NCBI RefSeq assembly: GCF_964340395.1
Contig: NC_135559.1
Coordinates: 24,260,494 to 24,324,493 of the forward strand
Reading direction: 5' to 3'
Source: Glandiceps talaboti
Taxonomy: Eukaryota > Hemichordata > Enteropneusta > Spengelidae
Length of the DNA: 64,000 nucleotides
A program made the position numbers and the translations under genes. This document shows, one piece after another, positions 61,201 through 63,736 of this stretch. Each line of letters starts with the position of its first letter. Position 1 is the first letter of the stretch. A model generated the notes under the pieces. The model was given only the letters and a program-made list of their open reading frames with translations, was not told the DNA's origin and did not search any database.

Positions 61201-62217
61201 CTGGGTGGCCATTCTGTTTTAACTGATTCCCTTTAAACTTGATACAAGGATATATATTGTACTATAATCTTCACATTCATATCAACTTGTGTCACGATAC
61301 AATCCAATATGGCCACTGGGCAAACATTTGACATTGTCATTATACCAACTTTGAATGAGCTCTGTTCAGGCATGTCTGCATAATGGCTTTGAACAGTTTG
61401 TTAGGATTTTTCCATGTTTGGGACCATTAAACAGACATGCATGAACAATTTCAATTAAATCTTTATTTAAAGACAATGTACTATGATGTATATATGTATA
61501 TCAACTTGTGTCACAATATGATCCAACAGGACTGCTATGCAGCCATTCTGTTATGATTTTTTCATGTCTGGAGCCATTTGGCAGACATGTCTGAGCAGAT
61601 GAACTTCAGTCAATCTTGGTATAAGGGCAGTGCACTATTAGGTATATATGCATGTCAATTTGTGATTGCACCTATGACAAACAATAAGATTTGCAATCCA
61701 AACAGGGATCAACAGCTCCCAAACAGTGGGGACTATGTCACCTACGATGAATGTCATATAATATAAGGGAGTTTGTCATCTATGATAACTTGTTGTCTGT
61801 CAACTCCACACTGTAGATATTAAAGTAGTCATAAAATTGACACACTGACCAAAATATAATTCTACAACTGTTACATTGACTTTAGTCAACAATAAATATT
61901 ATCATGACCACAATAACAATGCCCCTTATTTTCCTTAGATTTCTTACAACCGAAGTTAGAAAACTATTTAACAATAATACATAATTACTCATTATGATAA
62001 ATATATAACATAAGAAAGTGACAAATATGTTTCTCTTCCTATTCTAGAAAGTGAATTCCTAGGTAGAATAGATGGAGCTGCATTTTCCACATCTAATGTT
62101 CCACTTCCCAAAGTCCAGCTAAGTGAGGCATTGGGTCAGAATATAGACTCTCCTAACAGAGTAATGGCTGATAGTAAAAACTACGCTGCTATAGCTGTTG
62201 GATTCCCTGATTTACAG
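5549..62217 (+). CDS. VWA8: VWA8 orthologue, 15 internal exons (partial gene)
   Basis: Gene-level entry. Fifteen exons lettered A to O splice in phase with no missing or extra base: 5549-5658, 6143-6249, 8944-9092, 11109-11184, 12225-12360, 15715-15834, 17221-17426, 20136-20287, 30826-30937, 33299-33437, 46993-47189, 51306-51490, 57093-57218, 58660-58745 and 62048-62217. Every intron is GT-AG. The product aligns from end to end with what I know of vertebrate VWA8, a mitochondrial AAA+ ATPase with dynein/midasin-like ATPase modules and a C-terminal VWA domain. The window covers the third ATPase module (Walker A GNQGVGKN, Walker B VLVVDEAD, sensor-1 region [11 protein letters not shown]) and several hundred residues after it. 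The start and the VWA domain are outside. The identification rests on conserved blocks recognised by eye, not on a search. Confidence 0.95.
5659..6142 (+). other. Intron A-B
   Basis: A 484-bp AT-rich intron between gtaagt and ctattgcag. I see no repeat or gene in it. Confidence 0.85.
6143..6249 (+). CDS. VWA8: VWA8 exon B
   Basis: Encodes (C)[17 protein letters not shown], then [13 protein letters not shown]. The CE...GTLRIG and KVPDVLFYDN-like blocks are conserved in VWA8 just upstream of the third Walker A. The first two bases complete the Cys codon opened by exon A, and the exon ends in phase 0 before gtagag. Confidence 0.93.
6721..7130. repeat. 166-bp tandem repeat, about 2.5 copies
   Basis: Copies start at 6721, 6887 and 7053 (cttcatcaatt...), each AT-rich with the words CTCTAAAGCCTGTTGG and GAGTAATTTGCATAATTAA. 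It is interior to the foldback element. Confidence 0.8.
7434..8590 (+). repeat. Dispersed repeat with (GT)n and TAGCAACAAGACC units, copy 1
   Basis: Starts with a CTGAAC...GTTCA hairpin-like motif followed by AGTGCTATAGG and a (GT)n tract at about 7490-7540. About 100-bp units containing CATAGCAACAGCCAAATGATC follow. The same order is found at 18879-19520 and 37418-38500. It is a family-level dispersed repeat, and no coding potential is visible. Confidence 0.75.
8944..9092 (+). CDS. VWA8: VWA8 exon C (Walker A of the third ATPase module)
   Basis: Encodes [17 protein letters not shown], then [18 protein letters not shown], and on to QYLQLH(R). The GNQGVGKN P-loop is at 9007-9030. In AAA+ ATPases this loop binds the ATP phosphates. 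The donor is gtatgg at 9093, splitting the Arg codon after two bases, and the acceptor is tttatag. This is the clearest diagnostic exon for VWA8 in the window. Confidence 0.96.
9155..10612 (+). repeat. 41-bp minisatellite (38-bp variants), about 36 copies
   Basis: Tandem units built from GGTATTATAACACTGTATCT and ACCAGTCATTACACTGTA, with or without a 3-base CTA insert, so units are 41 or 38 bp. A few units lack GT in CTGTATC. The array begins about 65 bases after the exon C donor. Confidence 0.95.
10779..10845 (+). repeat. (ATTC)n microsatellite
   Basis: About 15 uninterrupted copies of ATTC in intron C-D. Confidence 0.95.
11109..11184 (+). CDS. VWA8: VWA8 exon D
   Basis: Encodes (R)[25 protein letters not shown], given here as [11 protein letters not shown] and IVYEDSPL. 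This stretch follows the P-loop in VWA8. The acceptor is ttgtttag at 11108 and the donor gtgagt at 11185. The first base completes Arg, and the exon ends in phase 0. Confidence 0.94.
11185..12224 (+). other. Intron D-E
   Basis: About 1 kb. I recognise no repeat array, element or exon in it. Confidence 0.7.
12225..12360 (+). CDS. VWA8: VWA8 exon E (Walker B)
   Basis: Encodes [19 protein letters not shown], then [18 protein letters not shown] and ADGRRVVT. The hydrophobic-DE Walker B (VLVVDEAD) at 12249-12272 supplies the Mg2+-coordinating Asp and the catalytic Glu in this family. The acceptor is ccttag and the donor gtaagg at 12361, after the first base of a split Gly codon. Confidence 0.96.
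12362..12948 (+). repeat. 50/46-bp minisatellite beginning at the exon E donor
   Basis: The first degenerate unit starts within about 6 bases of the donor and contains a 16-17 base G run. Units of 50 bp (GGACTGGTCAGTATCTCTGG ... GGGCTTGTACATTGTTAAT) give way to 46-bp units with GGATGGTGGTAGATTG. About 12 copies in all. Confidence 0.92.
13165..15411 (+). repeat. 38-bp minisatellite, about 58 copies
   Basis: Units carry GGCAGGTGTCTGTAGTCTAG and CTACCTAGGGAGG, with two alternating junction variants (gaggttgctggc and gagatcactggc). Some units carry an extra CTACCTAG. It fills most of intron E-F. Confidence 0.95.
15715..15834 (+). CDS. VWA8: VWA8 exon F (sensor-1 region)
   Basis: Encodes (G)[17 protein letters not shown], then [19 protein letters not shown] and GSL(G). 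[24 protein letters not shown]-like sequence is a strongly conserved VWA8 block and corresponds to the sensor-1 strand after Walker B. The acceptor is ttgacacag at 15714 and the donor gtaagt at 15835. Both ends are split Gly codons. Confidence 0.96.
15840..15964 (+). repeat. 41-bp repeat, three copies, at the exon F donor
   Basis: Three tandem copies of GGATGGGATTATGTGTGTAG plus ACATACATGTAGAGGCCCATT start immediately after the gtaagt donor. Confidence 0.9.
16264..16800 (+). repeat. 31-bp minisatellite, about 17 copies
   Basis: Tandem units of CATTGGTTAGTATTCAGT plus (C/G)TTGCTGTCAAGT or CATGT. Spacing measured at 16324 and 16355 is 31 bp. Confidence 0.95.
16800..17076 (+). repeat. 42-bp minisatellite, about 6.5 copies
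   Basis: Tandem units of TACAGTCACATGTTATTGTG plus TTATTTATAACTGTACTTCTTA follow directly on the 31-bp array in intron F-G. Confidence 0.95.
17221..17426 (+). CDS. VWA8: VWA8 exon G
   Basis: The longest exon in the window. It encodes (G)[20 protein letters not shown], then [39 protein letters not shown] and VVNMVKHLQ. The DIFSCHAVDNP-like, LRQYGP and [10 protein letters not shown] blocks are family hallmarks after sensor 1, in the helical lid part of the module. The acceptor is tttcttcag at 17220 and the donor gtaaat at 17427, phase 0. Confidence 0.96.
17427..18870 (+). other. Intron G-H, 5' part
   Basis: About 1.4 kb of AT-rich sequence without an array or element I can name, apart from a short (ATCAA)n run near 17608. 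Confidence 0.65.
18879..19520 (+). repeat. Dispersed repeat with (GT)n, copy 2
   Basis: Same family as 7434-8590: a GCACAACTGAACTG...GTTCAGTAGTGC start, a long GT/GA-rich tract at 18921-19128, then units with CATAGCAACAGCCAAATGATC. Confidence 0.75.
18921..19128 (+). repeat. (GT)n with an internal (GTGA)n block
   Basis: More than 200 bp of dinucleotide repeat interrupted at about 19003-19070 by gtgagtga units. Confidence 0.97.
20136..20287 (+). CDS. VWA8: VWA8 exon H
   Basis: Encodes [20 protein letters not shown], then [19 protein letters not shown] and on to LGK(E). The [11 protein letters not shown] and LHK.GIP blocks match VWA8. The acceptor is ttcttcag at 20135. The donor gtaaga at 20288 splits a Glu codon after two bases. 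Confidence 0.95.
20428..20676 (+). repeat. 37-bp minisatellite, about 7 copies
   Basis: Units of TATGGGTAAATATGGCCACT plus GTATACTGTGTTTACTA, including shorter early units. Confidence 0.9.
20800..21415 (+). repeat. Dispersed about 150-bp repeat, tandem copies
   Basis: Begins with a tccgtgtgtccgtgtgtcc-type head at about 20812, then three to four copies of a unit of about 150 bp carrying GATACGATCCAATATGGCTG, CAGCCATTTTGTTTG and CATTCAAAGTTGGTATTAGG. Same family as 5193-5362 and 60580-61660. Confidence 0.8.
21575..21930 (+). repeat. Dispersed about 350-bp repeat, copy 1
   Basis: Collinear with 56703-57050: shared words include GGACACCATTCAA, TTATCAATGATG, TAACTCAAGAAGT and TTGATCTCCATA. No coding content is seen. 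Confidence 0.7.
21931..23180 (+). other. Intron H-I stretch without recognised features
   Basis: About 1.2 kb of AT-rich sequence. No array, LINE fragment or exon recognised. Confidence 0.6.
23185..24794 (+). repeat. 22-bp minisatellite, block 1
   Basis: About 73 copies of GTGTATACATATATACCTGTCA with a common ATATGTACC variant and 24-bp GTGTGTACATATATACC units. All three forward frames stay open for long stretches because the unit lacks stops, so the long ORFs here are not genes. Confidence 0.96.
24795..25705. mobile_element. 911-bp non-autonomous TIR element inside the 22-bp array
   Basis: Ends are CAGGGGTCGAAATAATG on the left and the inverse of CAGGGCTCGAAATAATG on the right (16 of 17 matching). 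Subterminal CTTGCCC/GGGCAAG motifs repeat in both orientations. The flanks are 22-bp satellite on both sides, so the element landed in the array. No target duplication can be read. The CAGGG ends resemble hAT-type MITEs; this is a tentative class. No transposase ORF is seen. Confidence 0.75.
25706..26551 (+). repeat. 22-bp minisatellite, block 2
   Basis: About 38 copies of the same 22-bp unit, running up to the 5'-truncated second copy of the TIR element. Confidence 0.95.
26552..27206. mobile_element. Second copy of the TIR element, left end missing
   Basis: Nearly identical to 25049-25705 (offset 1501-1503, with a 2-base indel and a few substitutions). It starts abruptly at CCTAATTAATATTC after a satellite ACCTG, so it lacks the first 254 bases. 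It arose by duplication of element plus satellite, not by a new insertion. Confidence 0.9.
27207..28030 (+). repeat. 22-bp minisatellite, block 3
   Basis: Copy-by-copy variant order closely follows block 2, including the gtgtatacctgtcattgtg start and the TATCTACCTG and TACCTATCAG variants near the end. It is about one unit shorter. Confidence 0.94.
28031..28268. mobile_element. Third copy of the TIR element, both ends missing
   Basis: Matches 26552 onward with the same CCTAATTAAT left junction, then breaks off after GCAGTTGAT into ACATATGTGCCTGTC satellite. Confidence 0.88.
28269..30690 (+). repeat. 22-bp minisatellite, block 4
   Basis: About 110 copies. A rare 24-bp unit GTGTGTATACATATGTACC occurs at 29343 and again at 29895, and the surrounding variant order repeats, showing a higher-order duplication of about 552 bp. 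Confidence 0.95.
30826..30937 (+). CDS. VWA8: VWA8 exon I
   Basis: Encodes (E)[17 protein letters not shown], then [20 protein letters not shown]. The LPLPE, YW.IGQ and KLLCPVE blocks of VWA8 are recognisable. The acceptor is gatttgatag at 30825. The first base completes the Glu codon of exon H across a 10.5 kb intron. The donor is gttagt at 30938, phase 0. Confidence 0.93.
31195..33195 (+). repeat. 33-bp minisatellite, about 60 copies
   Basis: Units of GATAGTAGTCAAGATGAAAT plus T/AGGGTAATAACCT. Two 38-bp units with an ATGTA insert occur at about 31976 and 32149. As 33 is a multiple of 3, both strands show long open frames, which I treat as artefacts. Confidence 0.96.
33299..33437 (+). CDS. 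VWA8: VWA8 exon J
   Basis: Encodes [20 protein letters not shown], then [18 protein letters not shown] and VSDVAAAT. It matches the VWA8 region after the third ATPase module (GPALINIQEYPI and W.IPL-type blocks). The acceptor is tatatacag and the donor gtaaga at 33438, after one base of a split Asp codon. Confidence 0.92.
33443..33850 (+). repeat. 28-bp minisatellite at the exon J donor
   Basis: About 14 degenerate units of CATTCATGATTGGTCAATAG plus TGGTACAG. The first unit starts inside the donor region (gtaagaCATTCATGG). The TACAG that ends exon J also ends each unit. Confidence 0.88.
34558..34589. repeat. 32-bp inverted repeat, left arm
   Basis: Sequence acgagtataaagttggtgtc...; perfectly complementary to 36070-36101. 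The right arm abuts the 5' end of the LINE. Confidence 0.93.
34590..36069 (-). pseudogene. 5'-truncated jockey-like LINE, broken reverse transcriptase
   Basis: Reading the - strand from about 36069: RT start (SPIFKKGER-like), then [18 protein letters not shown] at about 35790, [30 protein letters not shown] (the catalytic motif with one D pair partner changed to DDC), then C-terminal [13 protein letters not shown] and [17 protein letters not shown] blocks ending near 34703. At least two frame breaks (near 35430 and 35140) and a stop after LVLS make it a pseudogene. A short (AAG)n tail lies at about 34645. The endonuclease domain is absent. Confidence 0.88.
36070..36101. repeat. 32-bp inverted repeat, right arm
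   Basis: Perfect inverse of 34558-34589. The LINE on the - strand begins at the next base. Confidence 0.93.
36550..37335. pseudogene. LINE C-terminal fragments in both orientations
   Basis: On the + strand at about 36552, [20 protein letters not shown]. On the - strand, ending near 36690, a second copy with [19 protein letters not shown] and [13 protein letters not shown]. Back on the + strand at about 37207-37330, [20 protein letters not shown] ending in FKTYLFQY and a stop. These are the usual last blocks of CR1/L2-type LINE polyproteins. The first two form an inverted repeat of about 48 bp. Confidence 0.75.
37418..38500 (+). repeat. Dispersed repeat with (GT)n, copy 3
   Basis: Starts GCACATCTGAACTGATAAGG TTCAGTAGTGC, with (GT)n at about 37472-37510, followed by degenerate units with CATAGCAACAGCC-like words. 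Same family as 7434-8590 and 18879-19520. Confidence 0.75.
39397..42334 (+). mobile_element. Young 5'-truncated LINE nested in the older LINE
   Basis: Inserted with a 12-bp target duplication ATTTGTCTATAT at 39385-39396 and 42335-42346. The 3' end carries (ATT)n after AATAA. The first 20 or so bases (agaatatttagagtagaata) are a small filler duplication before LINE sequence starts. Removing it rejoins the reading frame of the older - strand LINE across TYRQ/LYRQ. Confidence 0.9.
39450..42215 (+). CDS. LINE polyprotein, endonuclease C-end plus reverse transcriptase
   Basis: An open frame of 921 codons. It begins inside an APE-type endonuclease: GCSVIDYVL then the SDH motif ([10 protein letters not shown], residues about 27-36). 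The reverse transcriptase follows: [13 protein letters not shown] (about 292), [16 protein letters not shown] (about 350), [10 protein letters not shown] (about 388), [14 protein letters not shown] (about 420, first catalytic Asp), [18 protein letters not shown] (about 480) and [10 protein letters not shown] (about 520, the FADD catalytic pair). Near the end is a Cys/His cluster, [20 protein letters not shown] (about 855). All key RT residues are present and no stop interrupts it, so the insertion is recent, but without its 5' end it is unlikely to move by itself. I place it loosely in the I/jockey group. The real coding sequence extends a few codons upstream of the ATG (GIGHFTF). Confidence 0.92.
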   Translation: MKQSGCSVIDYVLAYFDNFHLFRDFSISDRPESDHMPITFSLKAGPSVESPQTFTQTSDQSCKYIWNDSLAQTFNSFWTGERFQSLSNDFFAHLDSNGISRAADVLSEMLCNASECMKRKQFLTRDNVQRKQSTWFDEECHAMKKQVRRALNYFRNKRTHASLNNYLDFRRSYQSLIRDKKKNFTELEKRKLLNAAKQSNSSEFWSLLKTKAAGPSRNIQLEDWFNFFSQLFSDSGAQSSSINDSFLEEVKEFLEGLDSNSDFDLDVDTDILDHEITSDELDSSINRLKVNKAPGHDGIAPEIFKHVPTDFKILLLVLFNKILSTGSFPGQWVKGLIVPLHKKGSKDCVNNYRGITLLPTITKIFSDIIYQRLLAWVEQYYPIVELQAGFRKNYSTIDNVYILSSIINRYLSLSGKLYCVFVDFEKAFDRVNHYMLFYKLAKVGMKGKLFSVLRSMYVDIKSCIRTPVGISDFFRCELGVQQGSILSPLLFTLFINDIGDALHHEFAGIHIASIKLFYLLFADDLALYSATPIGLQRLLNNLSMYANKWHLKVNVAKTKVLVFKHGGRLKSCEKWFFNGTKLDVAPNYNYLGIMFSSSGLWAKAQSHLANQATKALFGVKRAIAKFNVTDIDLAFKIFDCKISPILMYGSEVWGFDKGDAIEIVHNKFCRFVLKVYHNASNLAVRGELGRFTMRSLRFVRIIKYWIRLLSMPVDRLAHKCYLFEFREAELGKACWAYRVKNLLFSVGMGEAWLNQGVDNPELFVTFFKQRCQDIDRQDWQSSLSLFPKLDLYRKFKMLFRQEPYLNIIDNNCYRESFCRFRISCHSLRIESDRCLRNDRQDRICIFCETNNIEDEFHFCLICPLYTDLREKYIPRYFYVFPTHEKFIQLMQTTSRIILRNTAKFIFVAMKKRAQVTVNHYL
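42497..43225. mobile_element. 729-bp TIR element with 8-bp target duplication and a G31 run
   Basis: Flanked by CCTTATCT at 42489-42496 and 43226-43233. Ends are GGTAACAGGACAAACGCC and the inverse of GGTTCTAGGACAAACGCC. Several subterminal ggacaaa(c/t)gccccc motifs point inward from both ends, and the right one is expanded into 31 consecutive G at 43179-43209. There is no ORF, so the element is non-autonomous. An 8-bp duplication fits hAT, P or Merlin-like classes; the GG start does not look like typical hAT. It sits in the older LINE, whose frame resumes exactly across the site (SIDK/VWTVE). Confidence 0.88.
44828..45734 (+). other. Intron J-K stretch without recognised elements
   Basis: About 900 bp. 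The only feature I see is a run of about 16 C at 45631-45646. Confidence 0.6.
45740..47027 (+). repeat. 46-bp array of 28 splice acceptors before exon K
   Basis: The acceptor CAG recurs every 46 bp from 45750 to 46992: 27 intervals, 28 copies. Each unit holds the first 35 bases of exon K (atatgttgactgatattatc ... gtgacatca) and 11 intron bases ending the intron (TTGTGTTTCAG). Variants are atAtg/atTtg, gtcAtg/gtcGtg and gAaatc/gAcatc. Only the last copy continues into the rest of the exon. Each unit also includes TTGACTGAT, which resembles a branch-point sequence. Confidence 0.95.
46993..47189 (+). CDS. VWA8: VWA8 exon K
   Basis: Encodes (D)[19 protein letters not shown], then [19 protein letters not shown] and [14 protein letters not shown]. 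It aligns with the VWA8 VVT.NPASLY, FFDIFP, WHP and LHEQQ blocks. The acceptor is the 28th of the array. Starting at any earlier one meets TGA in the next unit, so 46993 is the only start that keeps the protein. The donor is gtaatg at 47190, phase 0. Confidence 0.93.
47190..47570 (+). other. Intron K-L, 5' part
   Basis: About 380 bp with no recognised feature before the 14-bp array. Confidence 0.6.
47573..50985 (+). repeat. 14-bp minisatellite, about 240 copies
   Basis: Units of CATACCAGACACTG with ACC/ACT and GCA/CCA/ACA variants. A distinctive block with CACACCAGACACTGTACACC then AGACATTGTATACC recurs near 48270, 49260, 49650 and 50775, showing higher-order duplication. Since 14 is not a multiple of 3, the repeat reads through in several frames on both strands; none is taken as a gene. 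Confidence 0.96.
50995..51067 (+). repeat. 16-bp repeat, about 5 copies
   Basis: Tandem CAGGGCTGTTATGTCAG-like units directly after the 14-bp array. Confidence 0.85.
51306..51490 (+). CDS. VWA8: VWA8 exon L
   Basis: Encodes [19 protein letters not shown], a divergent middle, then [18 protein letters not shown](G). It matches ILLLDTTGRALHRL and the KMCKEF...NWLVFY block of VWA8. The acceptor is ttatcag at 51305 and the donor gtgagt at 51491, after two bases of Gly. Confidence 0.93.
51577..51640 (+). repeat. (CCAT)n microsatellite
   Basis: About 15 copies of ATCC/CCAT with two CTAT interruptions, just downstream of exon L. Confidence 0.95.
51650..52985 (+). other. Intron L-M, 5' part
   Basis: About 1.3 kb without an array or coding block I recognise. 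Confidence 0.55.
52990..54845 (-). pseudogene. Tx1/L1-like LINE, broken, with internal minisatellite
   Basis: Reading the - strand: RT block [13 protein letters not shown] at about 54715, [12 protein letters not shown] at about 54190, [12 protein letters not shown] at about 54085, then [47 protein letters not shown] at about 53790, and [17 protein letters not shown] at about 53590. The WK.RDLTL.GK.QIIKTL and GMPD...K..RI.W blocks are typical of the Tx1/L1 clade. Frame breaks occur near 53610 and 54100, and a tandem expansion occupies 54213-54594. Confidence 0.87.
54213..54594 (-). repeat. 46-bp minisatellite inside LINE coding sequence, about 8 copies
   Basis: Units of GATTGAAACACCCTGTACTG plus GAGCCCCTGGGATTCATCAC and AAGACA (46 bp, some 49). 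The unit lies between the first catalytic RT block and the QDDPISPLL block of the Tx1-like LINE. As 46 is not a multiple of 3 it destroys the frame. Confidence 0.88.
54850..56703 (+). pseudogene. Decayed Rex1/CR1-like LINE
   Basis: On the + strand: [20 protein letters not shown] at about 54890, then [17 protein letters not shown] at about 55205, [41 protein letters not shown] at about 55760, [17 protein letters not shown] at about 55845 (VDD where FADD is usual), and [16 protein letters not shown] at about 56065. Several stops and frame shifts between these blocks. The end is an AATAAATAAATTATAATTAT tail near 56700. It meets the opposite-strand Tx1-like LINE at about 54845. Confidence 0.87.
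56703..57050 (+). repeat. Dispersed about 350-bp repeat, copy 2
   Basis: Same orientation and word order as 21575-21930 (ACACCATTCAAATG, TAACTCAAGAAGTG, CTTTGATCTCCATAA). Confidence 0.7.
57093..57218 (+). CDS. VWA8: VWA8 exon M
   Basis: Encodes (G)[20 protein letters not shown], given as [11 protein letters not shown], then [20 protein letters not shown] and SNTD(R). It matches the LTVLDVLEG, LPINLK and WLLVES blocks. The acceptor is attttacag at 57092. The donor gttagt at 57219 splits Arg after two bases. Confidence 0.92.
57222..58465 (+). repeat. 44-bp minisatellite starting at the exon M donor
   Basis: About 27 units of ACTGACAACACACCAACATG plus TTACATGCACTAGACTCTAA and GTCT, with longer variants carrying GTATAGTATATTAGTT. 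The first unit begins 4 bases into the intron, and the exon ends in ACTGACAG, so exon end and repeat share ACTGACA. Confidence 0.93.
58660..58745 (+). CDS. VWA8: VWA8 exon N
   Basis: Encodes (R)[20 protein letters not shown], given as [19 protein letters not shown], then DIKPAIDDS(G). It corresponds to the YLLTKP...VCQLYVL region. The acceptor is tcaaaccag at 58659, with a weak polypyrimidine tract, and the donor is gtaagt at 58746. Both ends are split codons that fit exons M and O. Confidence 0.88.
58780..58932 (+). repeat. Dispersed about 150-bp repeat, interrupted copy
   Basis: Family words CCAATATGGCTGCCAGACAG, CAGCCATTTTGTTT and AACAGATCTCATTCAAAGTT. It breaks at 58932 into the TIR element, and the family resumes at about 60580. 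Confidence 0.75.
59064..59870. mobile_element. Nested about 800-bp element with about 90-bp inverted ends
   Basis: Left TTTCAACTGTAAAAAAATTC ... GGTAATTAAAG ... GGTACCTCTATACATTTCGTC; the right end 59775-59870 is its inverse (GACGAAATGCATAGAGGTAC ... CTTTAATTACC ... TTTACAGTTGAAA). No ORF. It is rich in CGCGT and TACGT words, unlike its surroundings. Confidence 0.78.
59861..60398 (+). pseudogene. Unidentified ORF with one frame break, inside the TIR element
   Basis: Two overlapping frames read as one protein with a shift at about 60102-60130. The first part includes [15 protein letters not shown] and [20 protein letters not shown]; the second includes [38 protein letters not shown] and [11 protein letters not shown] before a stop at 60398. 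[11 protein letters not shown] resembles a Walker B strand (hydrophobic run then ED), but no P-loop is visible. Codon use looks protein-like and GC is higher than in the flanking introns. It could be the remnant of a transposon protein or a captured host exon. I do not recognise it. Confidence 0.4.
60473..60518 (+). repeat. C21 and A-rich homopolymers
   Basis: About 21 consecutive C at 60477-60497, then an A-run, between the unknown ORF and the right end of the TIR element. Confidence 0.9.
60581..61660 (+). repeat. Dispersed about 150-bp repeat, degenerate tandem copies
   Basis: About seven diverged units with ATGTCAATTTAT, GATACAATCCAATATGGCC, CATGACTGGACCGATTTC and AACAGATCTCATTCAAAGTT. 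Same family as 20800-21415. Confidence 0.75.
61795..61824 (+). repeat. 30-bp duplicate of exon N inside intron N-O
   Basis: Identical to exon N bases 58697-58726 (gtctgtcaactccacactgt...). A shorter related copy (ACTGTCAACTCCACA) sits at 58758-58772. Confidence 0.92.
62048..62217 (+). CDS. VWA8: VWA8 exon O
   Basis: Encodes (G/E)[12 protein letters not shown], a divergent stretch, then [20 protein letters not shown] and GFPDLQ. The SPNR...D.KNYA.I.VGFPDL block is conserved in VWA8. The acceptor is attctag at 62047 and the donor gttagt at 62218, phase 0. This is the last exon in the window; the gene continues to the right. Confidence 0.94.
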
Positions 62218-62243
62218 GTTAGTAACCAGCAGACAGCTGTATG

Positions 62244-62850
62244 TAACATACATGATCAAAGTAGATCACATGACATGTTGTTTTACTTGATAGATAACAA
62301 CACTTAAACCATTATATGTACACAAGTAGATCACCTGACTAGGTGAGGTTGACAACACTTAAACCATATATGTACACATGTAGATCACCTGACTAGGTGA
62401 GGTTGTTGTACACAAGTAGATCACCTGACTAGGTGAGGTTGACAACACTTAAACCATATATGTACACATGTAGATCACCTGACTAGGTGAGGTTGTTGTA
62501 CACAAGTAGATCACCTGACTAGGTGAGGTTGACAACACTTAAACCATATATGTACACAAGTAGATCACCTGACTAGGTGAGGTTGTTGTACACAAGTAGA
62601 TCACCTGACTAGGTGAGGTTGACAACACTTAAACCATATATGTACACAAGTAGATCACCTGACTAGGTGAGGTTGTTGTACACAAGTAGATCACCTGACT
62701 AGGTGAGGTTGTTGTACACAAGTAGATCACCTGACTAGGTGAGGTTGACAACACTTAAACCATATATGTACACAAGTAGATCACCTGACTAGGTGAGGTT
62801 GTTGTACACAAGTAGATCACCTGACTAGGTGAGGTTGTTGTCCACAAGCT
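62244..62850 (+). repeat. Alternating 36/55-bp minisatellite with a palindromic core
   Basis: Every unit contains GTAGATCACCTGACTAGGTG AGGTTG; CACCT-gact-AGGTG forms a 5-bp stem. Short units join through TTGTACACAA and long units add GACAACACTTAAACCATATA. About 13 cores in total. Confidence 0.92.
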
Positions 62851-62989
62851 GAATTATTGTCTTTGAACAGAATGTACAATGGATTATATATCCTGGTCAT
62901 TCTACATCATGATAACCTGTGTCTACATATAATTACATTTTTCTTCATTCAGCTGAAAATGCTTGTGGCCTAAGGATTTGCCACTATAC

Positions 62990-63306
62990 TCAATTGTCTT
63001 GTGACCTAAGGGTTAGCCACTACTTGTCTTGTGACCTAAGGGTTTACCACTACTTGTCTTGTGACCTAAGGGTTAGCCACTACTTGTCTTGTGACCTAAT
63101 GGTTTACCACTACTTGTCTTGTGACCTAAGGGTTTACCACTACTTGTCTTGTGACCTAATGGTTTACCACTACTTATCTTGTGACCTAAGGGTTAGCTAC
63201 TACTTGTTTTGTGACCTAAGGGTTAGCCACTACTTGTCTTGTGACCTAAGGGTTAGCCACTACTTGTCTTGTGACCTAAGGGTTAGCCACTACTTGTCTT
63301 GTGACT
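62990..63306 (+). repeat. 30-bp minisatellite, about 11 copies
   Basis: Units of TTGTCTTGTGACCTAAGGGT plus TAGCCACTAC or TTACCACTAC. Confidence 0.95.
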
Positions 63307-63735
63307 CATAAAGGCAAGGCCACTTGGGTCACTCATCTTTAATCACATGCAAGTTTTCTTGTATGAGTGACCATTGACCTTTACCTTCACCTACAGGGTA
63401 GCCCATTATGGTTTAATTATGGGCCATAATTAAGCCATACATATTACAGACTTTGTAGCAATTATGTGTGGATCGATATATGTCTTTTAGTTCATGTATA
63501 CATGTATAGATAATGCAGATTCTGAACCAGATAAATATACTCATTCATTATTTTTGGTACTCATGATCGCTTTTTACTTAATGGGGTAGCCATATTTGTA
63601 GTGAACAATCATGATTTGTCAATTAATCAAAATCAGTAATCCTGCATTATCAGACACTTTGTAGTATTTATTTGTCCTCAGGAGAATGAAAAAATTGTTG
63701 GGAAATAATATCTAATTGTACTCTTGATCAGTCTT
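63307..63735 (+). other. Downstream intron stretch without recognised features
   Basis: About 430 bp of AT-rich sequence. I see no exon or element. Confidence 0.55.
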
Positions 63736-63736
63736 G

